64,000 nucleotides of DNA. Source: Liolophura sinensis. Taxonomy: Eukaryota; Mollusca; Polyplacophora; Chitonida; Chitonidae. Position numbers and translations under genes: made by a program. Positions within the stretch are counted from its first letter, which is position 1; every line of letters starts with the position of its first letter. Below the pieces are notes generated by a model. That model saw nothing but the letters and a program-made list of their open reading frames with translations, was not told the origin of the DNA and ran no database searches. The stretch covers positions 77,181,966 through 77,245,965 of the forward strand of contig NC_088300.1 in the NCBI RefSeq assembly GCF_032854445.1, given 5' to 3'. This document shows, in pieces, positions 49,901-60,419 of the stretch.

Positions 49901-52900
49901 CACAGGGTCTTTTACCTACCTCAATTGGGTTATAGTCAAATAAGACCAAGACAATTTCTTCTCCAAAACATTCAAGAAGACTTCAGTTCACTATATTGAT
50001 GTACATGTAGTCCACAAGCCAAGGGCTGGTGAATCACTGAGTGGGAACAATCCAAATAAACCCTAACACCTTCTCTCTTACTTTACTGCTTTCCAATAAT
50101 GTTGGCAGTAATACTGTTAGGTACGGTAACCAGTCTGTCCTGTTCCCTCACCCTGGTGTCCTACGGTATACCATAGCCACACTGTTAGATACAGTAGCCA
50201 GTCTGTCCTGTTTGCTCACCCTGGTGTCCTACGGTCTACCATAGCCACACTATTAGATATAGTAGCCAGTCTGCCCTGTTTGCTCACCCTGGTGTCCTAC
50301 GGTCTACCATAGCCACACTGCCGTCAGATTGCCCAACCAACAGGCTATCCACATTCAAACACTCAAAGTTCCTGAGCAGTAAGTACTCATCCACTGGGGC
50401 TGAGTACACCTGGAATATAGGTAAAACATCACCTAACTACATAAATGGTCTGCTTATATATCTCATCTTCCACTGTAATTGGAGGCTTTCAGTCTTTGAC
50501 CACACATTTTTTTTGTATTTATATTCTTACAGAACGATCCTTCAGAACCAAAGAAAACTGAAATGTATTTAATATATTCAACAGTGATAATGAAGACATT
50601 AGGGCATTTGGAATTGGACCTCTTCACTTAACTACAGCAGAAGATATTCTGTATGTGTCCCTCAACTGCAAAGAGGCAATACTCTGCATTTCTATCTCTA
50701 TATGGTGAAGAAACACTTCTAGACCCTCTTTCGATCACCACCAAAAATTAATGGATTAGATCACAAGGTTAAGACCAAGATGTGCACAACATTTCATCCA
50801 GATACCTAGATTAACCTTTTCTGTAATGTTACTGAAAGACAGACTAATAAACCTCGGCAAAAACATAACTTGGGAAGTCATAAAAATGACTTACTACATT
50901 TCAAGTGTGACATAAGGTTAAACTTGTTCTTAGTGACTTATTTTCTAATTCAAAAAAGTCAAAAAAGCAGCCAGGTTTACCTCTTCAAACACCCCTCTGT
51001 CAAAATGAGCACATCTCAAGGACCCATCATAGCTGCATGAGTAGAGTCTATCTTGATGCCATGTGGGGAAGATAAGATGGTTCACAGGTCTGGAATGAGG
51101 TACTAAAGTCACAACTCCCTGCTGGTCATCTTCAATATCATCCTGTGAGCAGGAACAGGTACTTACCAAATAAATCGAGTCAGATTTGGTAAAGGGCACA
51201 TGACTGCTGATCACTGTAACATTACTTAATAAGAAATGTGCATGCACCGGGTGACAAAGTAGTTCAGGACTGAGTGTGTTCAAACTGCCAGCGACAAAAG
51301 TTTCTCCAAATAATGATTATTTATTTTATCGGTGTTTTACGCCATACTCAAGAATATTTACTTATACGACGGCGGCCACACTATGTTGGAAAGAAACTGG
51401 GCTCAGGGAACCACACGACCTTCTGCAGGTTGCTGGGTGAATTCACAGCGGTCACCTTGGTGAGAAGCTTCTTTGTCATTGTGCTGTGCTAGCACGCTAG
51501 CCCCTTCACATAATAAAGTGCAACTCCGGTAAAACATAGCAGCACTATGTGACACTTAGCCTGTCAACAAGCTTGTTTGATTAAGGTGGTAACCATACAC
51601 TGGCTGGCGTACTAAACACTTAAGATATTAAATATTGTTTGTACTGTGCTCAGACATGTACAATTGTCAGCTTACCACATCCCAAAGTCCTACTGCACCC
51701 CACTTCCCACCTCCTGCCACCAAAACCTTGTCACGTGTGGGGTGAATGGCCACAGAAAACACACGGTCAGGAACTACTTTAGCCACTCTGTCTGATGTCA
51801 ATTTGGTTTTTGCCATTGATTTTATATAGCTGGAAATGCAAAAAGATGATTTTAAGGTAAACCCTTGGGCATAACTTGTTACTTTATGCATTCAGTGAAA
51901 GGATACAGTAGAAAATATTTGTTTTATAACCATTTCACCAAATACCAGTAGTAATTACTTCTACACCCTTGTTTCTTTGGGATATCTTCTCAGTGCATTA
52001 CATCACCCCTGAATAAAGCTTACATTTTGCACTAATATTTTCTACCATGCAAAGACATACATGTACACATGTACTTTTAATTATGAAAGTAACAAAAATG
52101 CCAGTGTGCTTTATGGTTTAGTACACCTCTCAGGCTGAATGTTTACCTGTCCAGAGTACTCTTTGCCTGTTGACCACGGATAACCTTTGCTTTAGTGTCA
52201 GAGAAGTGCTCTATCTTCTCCCGTAGTCTGTTACAGTGGCCAATATCTGTGTTGCCATACAAACGGTCAGACATCCCCAGGGGTCCTGCAGGGGGCCGAG
52301 CCTTAACGAGGAAAGGGTCACAACAGATACGTTAGCCACTCTGGATGGATTTAGTGTGCTATTTTAATATTCTGGCATTCATCATCAAAAACATCGTTGA
52401 AACTTCTCCGAACTTCAAGTCGATGGCCACCATTGGCATTTCAAATCACCTCCAAAGGTCTCCTGTGCAGACTCATGATCTACACTGGCTCATTGGAAAT
52501 ATCAGTTTTTCCAGTTTATAAGCAGCCGAAGCATTGATAGTTATCCGTGCCTGTGACAGCCATCTTGAACTGCTGCCTGTATTTTGCTGGTTATTGGTAT
52601 ACTTTGATCTTTCTTACATTTACCTCACTGACAACTGAGAAATTCATGAAAATGGACATAGAACTTATTTTTAAATATTGTTTGCACCATGCACAAACAC
52701 TGCTATATAGGGACAGCATAACTGGAGCCCTTGGATTATTTTGAAAAACTTCACAAACATACCTAAGGATACATGAGGATGGTCTGCTAATTTATAGCTC
52801 CATATTCCACATGGTTGTTGACATACGGCCCTTTAGAAATGCCATGGTCTGTTCAATTTCTTGAAATGCTTATTTGTTCCAGAAGCATTTTTAGCAATTT

Positions 52901-55900
52901 TCTATTCCAGGGGACTAGAGATCTGGAAATCCACCTACTGGGGTTTTCCTACCCAAGCTTTCAGAATATGGCCTCAGAAAAAGAAATATACTGAATAGTT
53001 TTTGAAATAATAGCCCTTAAACATCACACTTTAGATTAAGGCTTTTGTTAAATTTCGTGTTTGCAGGGAGCTGCCCTGCCAGACGTCTGGTGAAATATAC
53101 AGGAGATCTTTGTTACCTTATTAATATTATTTAGGTACATGATCATTTGTACAAGGCCTGACCGCTTCAAAACTTTATCTTTCATGTACTAGGTGTCTGA
53201 ACTATGCTCCAGGACAGATGACCTTTTTCACATTACAAGTTCACCATGATGACAGACAGCTCTTGAATTTTTTCTCACATCAAGATACATCTCTTAGCCA
53301 ACAAAATTCAAGAATTGTTCTCAACTTTTTCTATTAAAATTAGATTCTTGAAGAGCTAAGCACCTGGCCTATGTTGAATGATCATTTGTGTACAGTATAC
53401 ACTGAAAATTTACACATATTTTTTTAAAATTTAACACTTGACAGCAATAATGTTCTATAATGTGAGTCAAATTATGCAACTCAAATTAATTGCAATACTG
53501 AAGTATATTTTTTCACAAAAAATCTAATGAAGCCTATATACTTGTAGCACATCCTATACCCTTAGTTATGGTTTATTTGTAACTCTTTGCTACTGTACAC
53601 AGTAAACCATATGAACGTATATTAGAGCCTTAAAATAATTCAGTCTTAACTATTTCTTCATAGTAGATTTGCACTTACGTCATCACATATTTTTCTGATT
53701 CATAGCTTAGGCTCCCATACCATTTCAGCTGATAGTACACGCAAGATTAAAATGCGGACACTTTAGTAGACAGCATCTTACACTGTTGTTAAGCATACAA
53801 ATAGCTTGAATTTGTGGTGCATTGACTGTGTTGTTGAGTGACCAGGTGGAAACCAGGATGTTTTTGTAGATTTCGAGAAACTGTCGCAGAATCAAACACC
53901 GTCTTGGTCAGACAAGAGGTCACATGTTGCATTCCAATGAAATATGCCATTTCTTGAAAAATACATATATAACAGCATTAAAATGTATACAAAATCTATC
54001 AAAATGTAATTCTTTGCAAAACAGTGAAGTAAACTGTCAAAATTACTCCAACAGACTAGCTGTCTTGCTTTCAGGAAACCAATGAAAGAATTTACTGACA
54101 AAAGCCATTTTTATCATCAAAATTGACAAAACAATTTGTGGTACATGTCTTTAACATGTCACACTTCAGTGCTCTGGTGTTTTTTCTTAAAATGTTATTT
54201 ATCAGACTTTCATTCCTGGACCAAAAAAGAACCTTTCAGTCAATCACCTTTCTGAGATTATTTGAAGACTGGCTTACTACTGTACATATATAGGAACAAA
54301 ATCTGGTAATTTAGCATCCTCTCATAATCATTTTCAGACAGAGAGTAGTGCCTTGCATCGTTACCGGTTACAGTTGGAACACTAATTACAAGATGACAAG
54401 TTTCACTGAAACCAAACATTAATCTTTACTCTTGTCTGGCCAAGACATTGTTTGACACTGAAATGGTTGCATGAGATCAACAAAGACATGTCCATTTTCA
54501 TTTTATCTCTCATAACATAGTTCACATGTACCACTCAGCATCACACATCCAAGCTACATGTATGTATCTTTCAGGCTTATAATCTGCATTACCATTGTCC
54601 AGTGTTTTGCATGGGTACCCATAGAAGCTATACTAAAGATTGTGTCTGTTGAAACTCTCTGCATGTCAATCAGTTCACGGGATGGCAATGTTATGCGTGC
54701 CCAAACAATGAAGTTATGACCCAGTGCAACAAACCTGCGGATGCTCGTGGGTTTCCCCCTGGGCTCTGCCCGATTTTCTCCCACCATAATGCTAGCTAAT
54801 GCCTGCGCATTAGTGAAATATTCTTGAGTACGGCATAAAACACCAGCCAAATAAATACATAAAAAACTAAAGTGCAACATGTGATCAACACTTCTGGGAA
54901 GTATATTTGGAAGATATGGTTCATTTGACTCTTGCTGCTCCTAAAAGAATAACAACTTCTGTGTAAATTTTGTTTGCCTTAACGTGTAGCAAAATGTAAA
55001 CCAACAATAATGAAGGATATAATTATGTGCTGTATGTATACAATCTGTATGACATTTTTCATCAAAAAATATATTTTAATACTGCAAAAATTAAATTAAA
55101 TGACTCACATTATATTACCTTTATTGGTGTCAAATTTTGAATTTCATAACATATATGCTCATTTTCAATGTATAATGTATATAAATGATCATAAAACTGT
55201 ACACGTATGTCAGGTGGTTGGCGTTTGAAAAAATTTAATTTTAATAGGAGTTCAGAACAACTCTTCTATAGCTGGCTAACAGATGTATCTTGATGTGAGA
55301 AAAATTCAAAGTGATGTTTAACTGTCAACATGGTGAACTGTTAAGGTGAAAAAAGGGTAAACTGGACAGCTGTTTGTCCTGGAGCATAGTTCAGACACCT
55401 AGTACATCAAAGATAAAACTTTGAAGTTGTACCTTATAATATTAACCAGGTAACAAAGATCTCCTGTATATTTCACCTGACCTATGACAGCTCCCTGACA
55501 ATATAAAATTTTAAGAAAAACGTTAATCAAAAAGTGATGTTTACAGGGCTATTATCAAAAAGTATGTATATATTTCTTTTCTGAGGCCATATTCTGAAAG
55601 CCTGAGTAGGAAAACCCCTTAGGTGGATTCCTCACCTCTAGTCCTCTTAAACAGAAAATTACTGCCATCTGAAAATGCTTCCAGAACAAATAAGCATTTC
55701 AAAATGGTCGAAATGAACAGTACAGGATGTTTCTAAAGGGCCATATCTCAAAACCCACTTGGAATCGAGCTATAACTTGGCAAACATTCCTCATATATAC
55801 TATGGTGTGTTTGACAATTTTTTAAAATAATCCAAGGGGGTCACTGCCAAAAAAAAAACATTTTTTTGGCTGATTTGACACAGAATGATCCAAACGCAAC

Positions 55901-58271
55901 AAACTGAACAGACATATCTGGTTATAAAGCTGATCAATATAATAGAGAATGCAGTCAAAAGGGATGAGCATATTCCTATATGATCTGTTTTGTTTCAAAT
56001 TATGTCATTACCACAAGGTGTCAAATGTTCAATCTTCAGCAGTATTCAGGGCCTAATCCAGCCCGTCTCAGTGTCCGATTACCAGACGCTGCCGTTTCCT
56101 CGACGTACCCTTTGTGTCCAAAAAAAATAGAAACAGGCCGAATTCATTTTACCACCCAGATTATCTACTTAGTCGCTAGGCTTCAGCCAGCCATTTGCCA
56201 CATTAGTTTTGGCAAATATAATTTCTGTGTGGGGAAAGCAAACTGACGTCCCTTCGCCACAGTGGCTTAAGCAATGGATGCCTTTCAACTTCAGTAGTTT
56301 AGGTTTAAAGTTCGTAAATTTATTTTACTCAAATTTAATGTTGGATCCACAATCAAGAATATTTGACTTTGGTGTGAAAGGACTTGGCATGAAACAACTT
56401 TTAATGATGATCTCGGGTAGTTATGATACTATGTTAAAATCAAATGCACGTGTCATCCAGGATGGCAGAGTTCTCCACAAATCAGTAAGTGCAAGCCATC
56501 CTTAAACTGAATTTTCGGGCCAGGTATGTGTTGTGGTGTGCACGTGGGGTGGAGGTCAACCGTAGGATCCGAGGCCCTTAAAAATGTATGAGAATTGAAA
56601 TATTCAGCAATGAAGGTGCCCTTCACCGGTGGTTCCACCCCCTGCCCTTCTGGGGCCAGGTTAGGCCCTGGTATTGATTAGTTCATTCCTGTTGGCACAA
56701 CTCTGATCAGTCTACGAGAAGAAGAGCCACTTACATGTTCATCTTTAAGCTCCACAGGTTCTGGTTCCACTGGAAGTGGGGTCCCTGAGGGTTCTAATTT
56801 CTTCAGTCTCATACTTGACCGGCGGGGAGGGGGAGGAGATTTTTCCCTGTACAACACATAGGAAAGCCCCACATAACATTATCGTGAGTATCAACTACAG
56901 AATAAACAAGTACCTTATCAGTATATTAATCAGGTAAACAAAGTGAAGACTGAACTGTTATCCCAATAATCTCCAAAGTGAACATTATGCGATCTTTCAG
57001 AAGCAAATATTGAATCAACTTTAGCTGTCCATGAGTATGTTCATAGTGGTTGTCACTGATATGGGAAGTTTGTATGACAAACATTCGATGGGGGTGTATC
57101 AAAATAACACATTTTATCTTAATTCTGTGCATATTATCATAAACCAGTACAGCTCCACAAAATGGTATCCGCCTTCCTATAAACCATCCATATCAAGCTT
57201 TTACCTTTTAATTCCTCTCTGAGATGGCTTAGCTTTTGTTTCGCTGTTGCTTGCTTCAGATTTTCCTTTGCCTGGTGGAGAGAGATAATATATAAATCAA
57301 ACAGAAGTCGAGGCTGAGGTCCTCAAGGATGGCTTGATTTAATAGAATATTTAGTTTTACCCAAGACATATGCAGCTATACAGTTTACCTGAACATCAGG
57401 AATTGACAATAGTGGTTAGTGAATCTGTCTTTGATTAATTTGATTTATGCTCTACTCAAAAATATTACATTGATGCAACAGCGGCAAGGAAACCGGTCAG
57501 AGCTCAGGGTTCACGATCATCTGCAGGTTGCTGCCAAACTTTGCCACATTCAGCTGGGGAGGAAGCCAGCATGAGCTGGACATGAACTCACAGCAACTGC
57601 ATTGGTGAGAGGCTACTGAGTCAATGCACCGCCCTGGCATGCTAACCACCTTGGTCATGAAGTCCTCCATCAGTCTTTGTGATGGTCAGAAATACAACTA
57701 GTAGGGAATCTGAGTGTGCAATCCTCTGCTTCCCAAAAATGTACAAATACCCTTGATCACTACAACAAAGGTATATATTTGTCTTTTCTCTTAATTGTGA
57801 ATAACAGTTTTAAAATTCCCTGTATCTTGATCTGCATTATTATCATTATTTAATGCACTGGCCCTTCAGCAAAGGCCAACAGGTGTACAAAATTTCATCC
57901 AAAGCCATGCATAACTTTTCGGAGGTACAAATGACTGACATGTCAGATGTGAGTCTATAATTTACATTGCTTTAAGAAGACAGATGGTTATGATCTGACA
58001 GTGTCAGGTAGGTCTAAAGTCATGACCTGACTCAAAGTTTACCATGAGGCAAAATTATAGATATTTACTCTTTTTTTTGTATTTATTATTTAATTAGAAA
58101 CAAAATGTCAACTGAACAATTAATAACTATGTTAATCATACAGTGACATTTTCGCTAAAAATAAAAAACCTGACCTCAAAGATGCTCCAATTTTAAGAAG
58201 AAATCCTCATTGTCCTTGAGGTTTTTCTGGCGGAGCTTTTCATATGCAGAAATACTGGAACTTCCATCAAT
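43930..58271 (-). CDS. WDR76: WDR76, WD repeat-containing protein 76 (5' end not resolved)
   Basis: Nuclear WD40 propeller protein, linked in vertebrates to CUL4-DDB1 ubiquitin ligase and DNA-damage response. Exons in transcript order: 58271-58175, 57271-57205, 56846-56735, 52301-52147, 51829-51676, 51142-50981, 50409-50288, 49044-48943, 46754-46596, 46200-46147, 45652-45550, 44079-43930; all phases agree and total 478 codons plus stop. Diagnostic motifs: SAYEKLRQKNLKDN; PPRRSSMRLKKLEP; RPPAGPLGM; KVVPDRVFSVAIHP; GGGKWGAVGLWD; SCSYDGSLRCAHFDRGVFEE; MVDRRTPG; VRTVxVHP-like LRTVSVHP; YFSPITGN; TGRWLTVFRAVWHP; VGSMERPRR; and the C-terminal GGNSSGRLHVFM. The first listed exon ends ...EHL then TGA in frame (58178-58176). 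N-terminal exons upstream of 58271 are not identified. The acceptor at 52301 is chosen over 52285 because it keeps phase. Confidence 0.92.
44590..44700 (-). mobile_element. tRNA-derived SINE head
   Basis: On the minus strand, TTTAGTGGTTTAGATGCTTG is an A-box-like head and CATAGGTTCAATCCCAG contains a near-consensus B box, about 40 bp apart. A body of uncertain length follows towards 44500. It lies in the last WDR76 intron and adjoins the 48-bp array. Confidence 0.6.
44657..45165 (-). repeat. 48-bp tandem array derived from a SINE head
   Basis: About 10 to 11 copies of a 48-bp unit (GACAAGCATCTAAACCACTA... on the + strand). On the minus strand each unit contains TTTTAGTGGTTTAGATGCTT, the first part of the tRNA-like head at 44590-44700, plus about 20 bp of flanking sequence (ACACCAAATAGGATC). 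The unit length is a multiple of three, so a meaningless 16-residue repeat ORF runs through it. Confidence 0.85.
45820..46010 (-). mobile_element. SINE family A, diverged, reverse
   Basis: TTAATTTATTTATATATTTG, AATATTTCAGTGAAAGCC, CAACCATCCACAGGTTGC, GGCATGAGCTGGAGTTAAAC, TGCTGTGCTAGCAAGATAACC. An old copy in a WDR76 intron. Confidence 0.7.
46868..46938 (+). mobile_element. SINE family A tail fragment
   Basis: TTGGGCTACCGATGTGTAAG, then AGATATTCTTGAGTAGGATG, then TAAAACATCAATCCAATAAA. Only the tail is recognisable. Confidence 0.55.
47640..48990 (-). repeat. Minisatellite made of a WDR76 exon end plus splice donor
   Basis: About 20 tandem units, mostly 53-58 bp, some with an extra segment of about 22 bp (CATAACAAAACCTTATCCAT), immediately downstream of WDR76 exon 49044-48943. 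On the minus strand each unit reads CAGTTCACAAAGACCACTTC, then ATCAGCTCTTGTGCGGATGG, then GTAAGGTTTTGTTATC: the end of the exon (VQKDYFITSCADG) and its donor. Nearly all copies retain GTAAGG or GTAACG. Confidence 0.95.
49112..49333 (-). mobile_element. SINE family A, near full length, reverse
   Basis: TGGTGTTTTACGCTGTACTC, CACTTATACGACGGCGGTC, AGCCAGCATGAGCTGGACTT, CGCATTGATGAGTGGCTCC, and head CTAACCAACTGAGCAAAGG. It lacks part of the central body. Confidence 0.85.
49465..49540 (+). mobile_element. tRNA-like SINE head
   Basis: TTTTAGTTTAGTGGCAGAAG resembles an A box and GATCGCAGGTTCAAATCTCC a B box, about 45 bp apart. It resembles the element head at 44590-44700. It lacks the CCA end and folded stems I would want for a true tRNA gene. 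Confidence 0.45.
50131..50330 (-). repeat. 68-bp triplication of a WDR76 exon end plus splice donor
   Basis: Three units of 68 bp, of which the innermost contains the real end of exon 50409-50288. On the minus strand each has GTGTGGCTATGGTAGACC, then GTAGGACACCAGG, then GTGAGC or GTGAGG. The exon part encodes VAMVDRRTPG. Thus two extra donor-like junctions follow the real one. Confidence 0.9.
51309..51508 (-). mobile_element. SINE family A, reverse
   Basis: GGTGTTTTACGCCATACTC, ACGACGGCGGCCACACTATG, GACCTTCTGCAGGTTGCTG, ending GCTAGCACGCTAGCCCC at the head. It has internal deletions. Confidence 0.75.
52700..55850. repeat. Long imperfect inverted repeat in a WDR76 intron
   Basis: Arms of roughly 0.85 kb, about 52700-53600 and 54980-55850, are reverse complements with moderate divergence, separated by about 1.4 kb. 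Anchors: TGAAATATACAGGAGATCTT at 53092 against AAGATCTCCTGTATATTTCA near 55458; GGTGTCTGAACTATGCTCCA near 53191 against TGGAGCATAGTTCAGACACC near 55380; TCTCACATCAAGATACATCT near 53273 against AGATGTATCTTGATGTGAGA near 55282. It is probably an old fold-back type DNA element. No transposase ORF is visible and target-site duplications were not identified. Confidence 0.8.
54715..54866 (+). mobile_element. SINE family A, body and tail
   Basis: ACCTGCGGATGCTCGTGGG, CCCTGGGCTCTGCCCG, CTCCCACCATAATGCTAGC, ATATTCTTGAGTACGGCATA, AAACACCAGCC. It sits in the spacer of the long inverted repeat, so it inserted into that element or its spacer. Confidence 0.8.
57434..57665 (-). mobile_element. SINE family A, diverged full length, reverse
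   Basis: TTAATTTGATTTATGCTCTA, ATCATCTGCAGGTTGCTGCC, GGAAGCCAGCATGAGCTGG, GCATTGGTGAGAGGCTAC, and head GCTAACCACCTTGGTCATG. In a WDR76 intron. Confidence 0.75.
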
Positions 58272-60193
58272 CTGAAATTAAAGAAAGCAATAGGATATAA
58301 AAATACATTCAAATGCTTACGCAGTGGTATGCGTTGAAACAATGATACTGTGACCCAGCAAACAGCCGATGTAATAACCAAATACTTCTGAGTTTACTTT
58401 TAAACACACATTTAACAAGTTTTTAAATTGTCATTTTATTCAAACCTCATCCAGAATATCCTCTCTGTATCATCAGAATAAGGATTTCATCTTTTCTGGG
58501 GCTAGGTGCAAACTGAAAAATAAAAAGTTTACTGTTACCATCCCTGAAAAATATACAATTGTAGTACATCTTCTTGGCATGTGTATATGTGTGTATGGCT
58601 TCAGCAGACCTGATCTAGTTGCATTGTGTGAAGGATTTATAACCAAGTTTTAATACTGTCACCCATTATTAAGAACAAGCGCAGTGGTATTTAAGGGGTC
58701 TCGTGAGATCACGCAGACATCAGCAGGACATGTAAGGGCTATCGCAAACTACTGCAGCTAAAAGACGTAATTTGGCCCTGTCAAGTCGATATTCAATCTA
58801 GCAACTACTGTAAAATAACATCTTTCATTTTGCAGAGCCCCTAATTGTCTTGCCGTTATCTGCGTGAACTCGCAAGACCCTTGAAAAGCCGACTGGGCTT
58901 ACTGTAGTGAGTTCAGATTCCTTGTCATTCACATTCACACAAGAGCAGCATCGGAATGAGATCAGGATGTAAGTTAGCCTGCTATGAGAGCAAGATTTAC
59001 AAAATGGCTGCACAGGTAAACATATTTGGGTGCTCTGGCTAAAAGATGGTTTGATTACACCCATAATTTCAAACCCTAAATAGGATTTTTAACTGACCCG
59101 ATTCTTAGTTGCATGGAAGCTTCCTCTTTAGAAATGCAATCAGATTACCGTTGCAAAAATTGTGTGCAGTGATGGGAAGGGGAAATGTTATGACATGCAT
59201 TCCACCAGTTAGAGGTACAGGGTGAGTATTCATGCTGCAATCTGTTCACCAACAATAATGATGTGGTCACTGGCTAGAGTTGAGCTAGCCTGATTTCGGC
59301 AAATCCAAACAAAGGGATTCGATACAGTGAGGTTACTTACACATATGTACACTTTCTCATCATTATTTCATAGCTGAATACTATGGTTCGGGTGTTACAA
59401 CTCGAAGCGTCATATAAGGACACCATCTAACTTTCTCCTAGCCCCAAAAGACTCCAACTCCTTTTCTTATGCTGGCCTTGCGTTGTTGGAGTCTAGACGC
59501 TCACAATGTTTATTTCATACTCAATGAAGGTTCAGGCTGATTGTCTTTGTTGTCGAACAAGTCTCGGGCACATAAAAAGATACTAACCTAAAGACCTGCT
59601 TTACCCACCAACACCTAATGTTCATGCTTAACTTAGACTAGATTTATTACAGCCATTATATTATTATAGCTTCCACGGTAGGCCTATATGCTCCTCGGTC
59701 ACAGCATGTTGAGCAGCAACAGGCATGTCCTGCTTTATAATGAAGCAGTGTGAAGATGGCGGCATTTACCACGGAGCATATACTGTGGAAGCCTTCAGGG
59801 CTATAATAAATCTATTTTAAATCGAGTTGGGATGTATGGTGGTGGTGGTGGTGGTGGTGGTGGCGCGGTGAATAAGAAAAGCAGGTCTTTAGGTTTATGT
59901 CTTTTATTTGCGCAAAACTTGTTCAATAACAAAATCAATCTGCCGGACCTTCGTTGAGTACCAAATTACCACTGTAAGGCCAGTATGAGAAAAGGAGTTG
60001 AAGTCTTTCGTGGCTTACTTTTTCCATGGAAAATGTCCCATAACATTTAATTCACGTAACAAATAGCATTTCGTCCTGATCTGCTCGCAGTTTAGACAAA
60101 CTGACAAAGTACTGATTTTGACGTAACAATGAAATAATTTATCGACTTTACAACATCTTTCTTTATTTGTCTATCTAATCAGTTGGCCGAACT
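58272..60193. other. Probable WDR76 5' region, exons not resolved
   Basis: The WDR76 N-terminal exons and promoter should lie here on the minus strand. The only candidate I find is a possible 19-nt microexon at 58464-58446 coding EDILDE after one base, with phase 0 into the 58271 exon. The longer reading of that region hits stops. A (GGT)n run lies at 59837-59863. Confidence 0.4.
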
Positions 60194-60418
60194 ATGGTTT
60201 CGTTGATCAAGGCGATCAAACCAGAGAAAAAGAAGACAGAAATGAAACCTAGTTCAAGGGATAAACTCAACGGATGGAGTTACCTTCAATTTTTAACTCC
60301 AAGGCATGATTCGTCTGTAGGGGATTCTTTACTGCGCTTAAACTCTAAGATATTCTTCGTTTGTCTGGTAAGTCTTGGCATTTTAACCACTCCTCTTGCC
60401 GTCTTCAGCTATGGATGA
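60194..60418 (+). CDS. Small single-pass membrane ORF or first exon, unrecognised
   Basis: A 74-codon ORF beginning MVSLIKAIKPEKKKTE, basic and polar, then a hydrophobic segment from about residue 52 (KIFFVCLVSLGILTTPLAVF). A good donor (CTG then GTAAGT at 60368) within the membrane segment suggests that only 60194-60367 may be coding, as a first exon of 58 codons. The shape (short polar N-terminus, then a helix with Pro) loosely recalls the first half of VMA21, but I cannot show homology. No downstream exon was found with confidence. Confidence 0.3.
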   Translation: MVSLIKAIKPEKKKTEMKPSSRDKLNGWSYLQFLTPRHDSSVGDSLLRLNSKIFFVCLVSLGILTTPLAVFSYG

Positions 60419-60419
60419 A

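Noticed and set aside
53892-54101. ORF inside the spacer of the long inverted repeat as a transposase remnant
   Set aside because: Only 69 codons with no catalytic motif that I can recognise.
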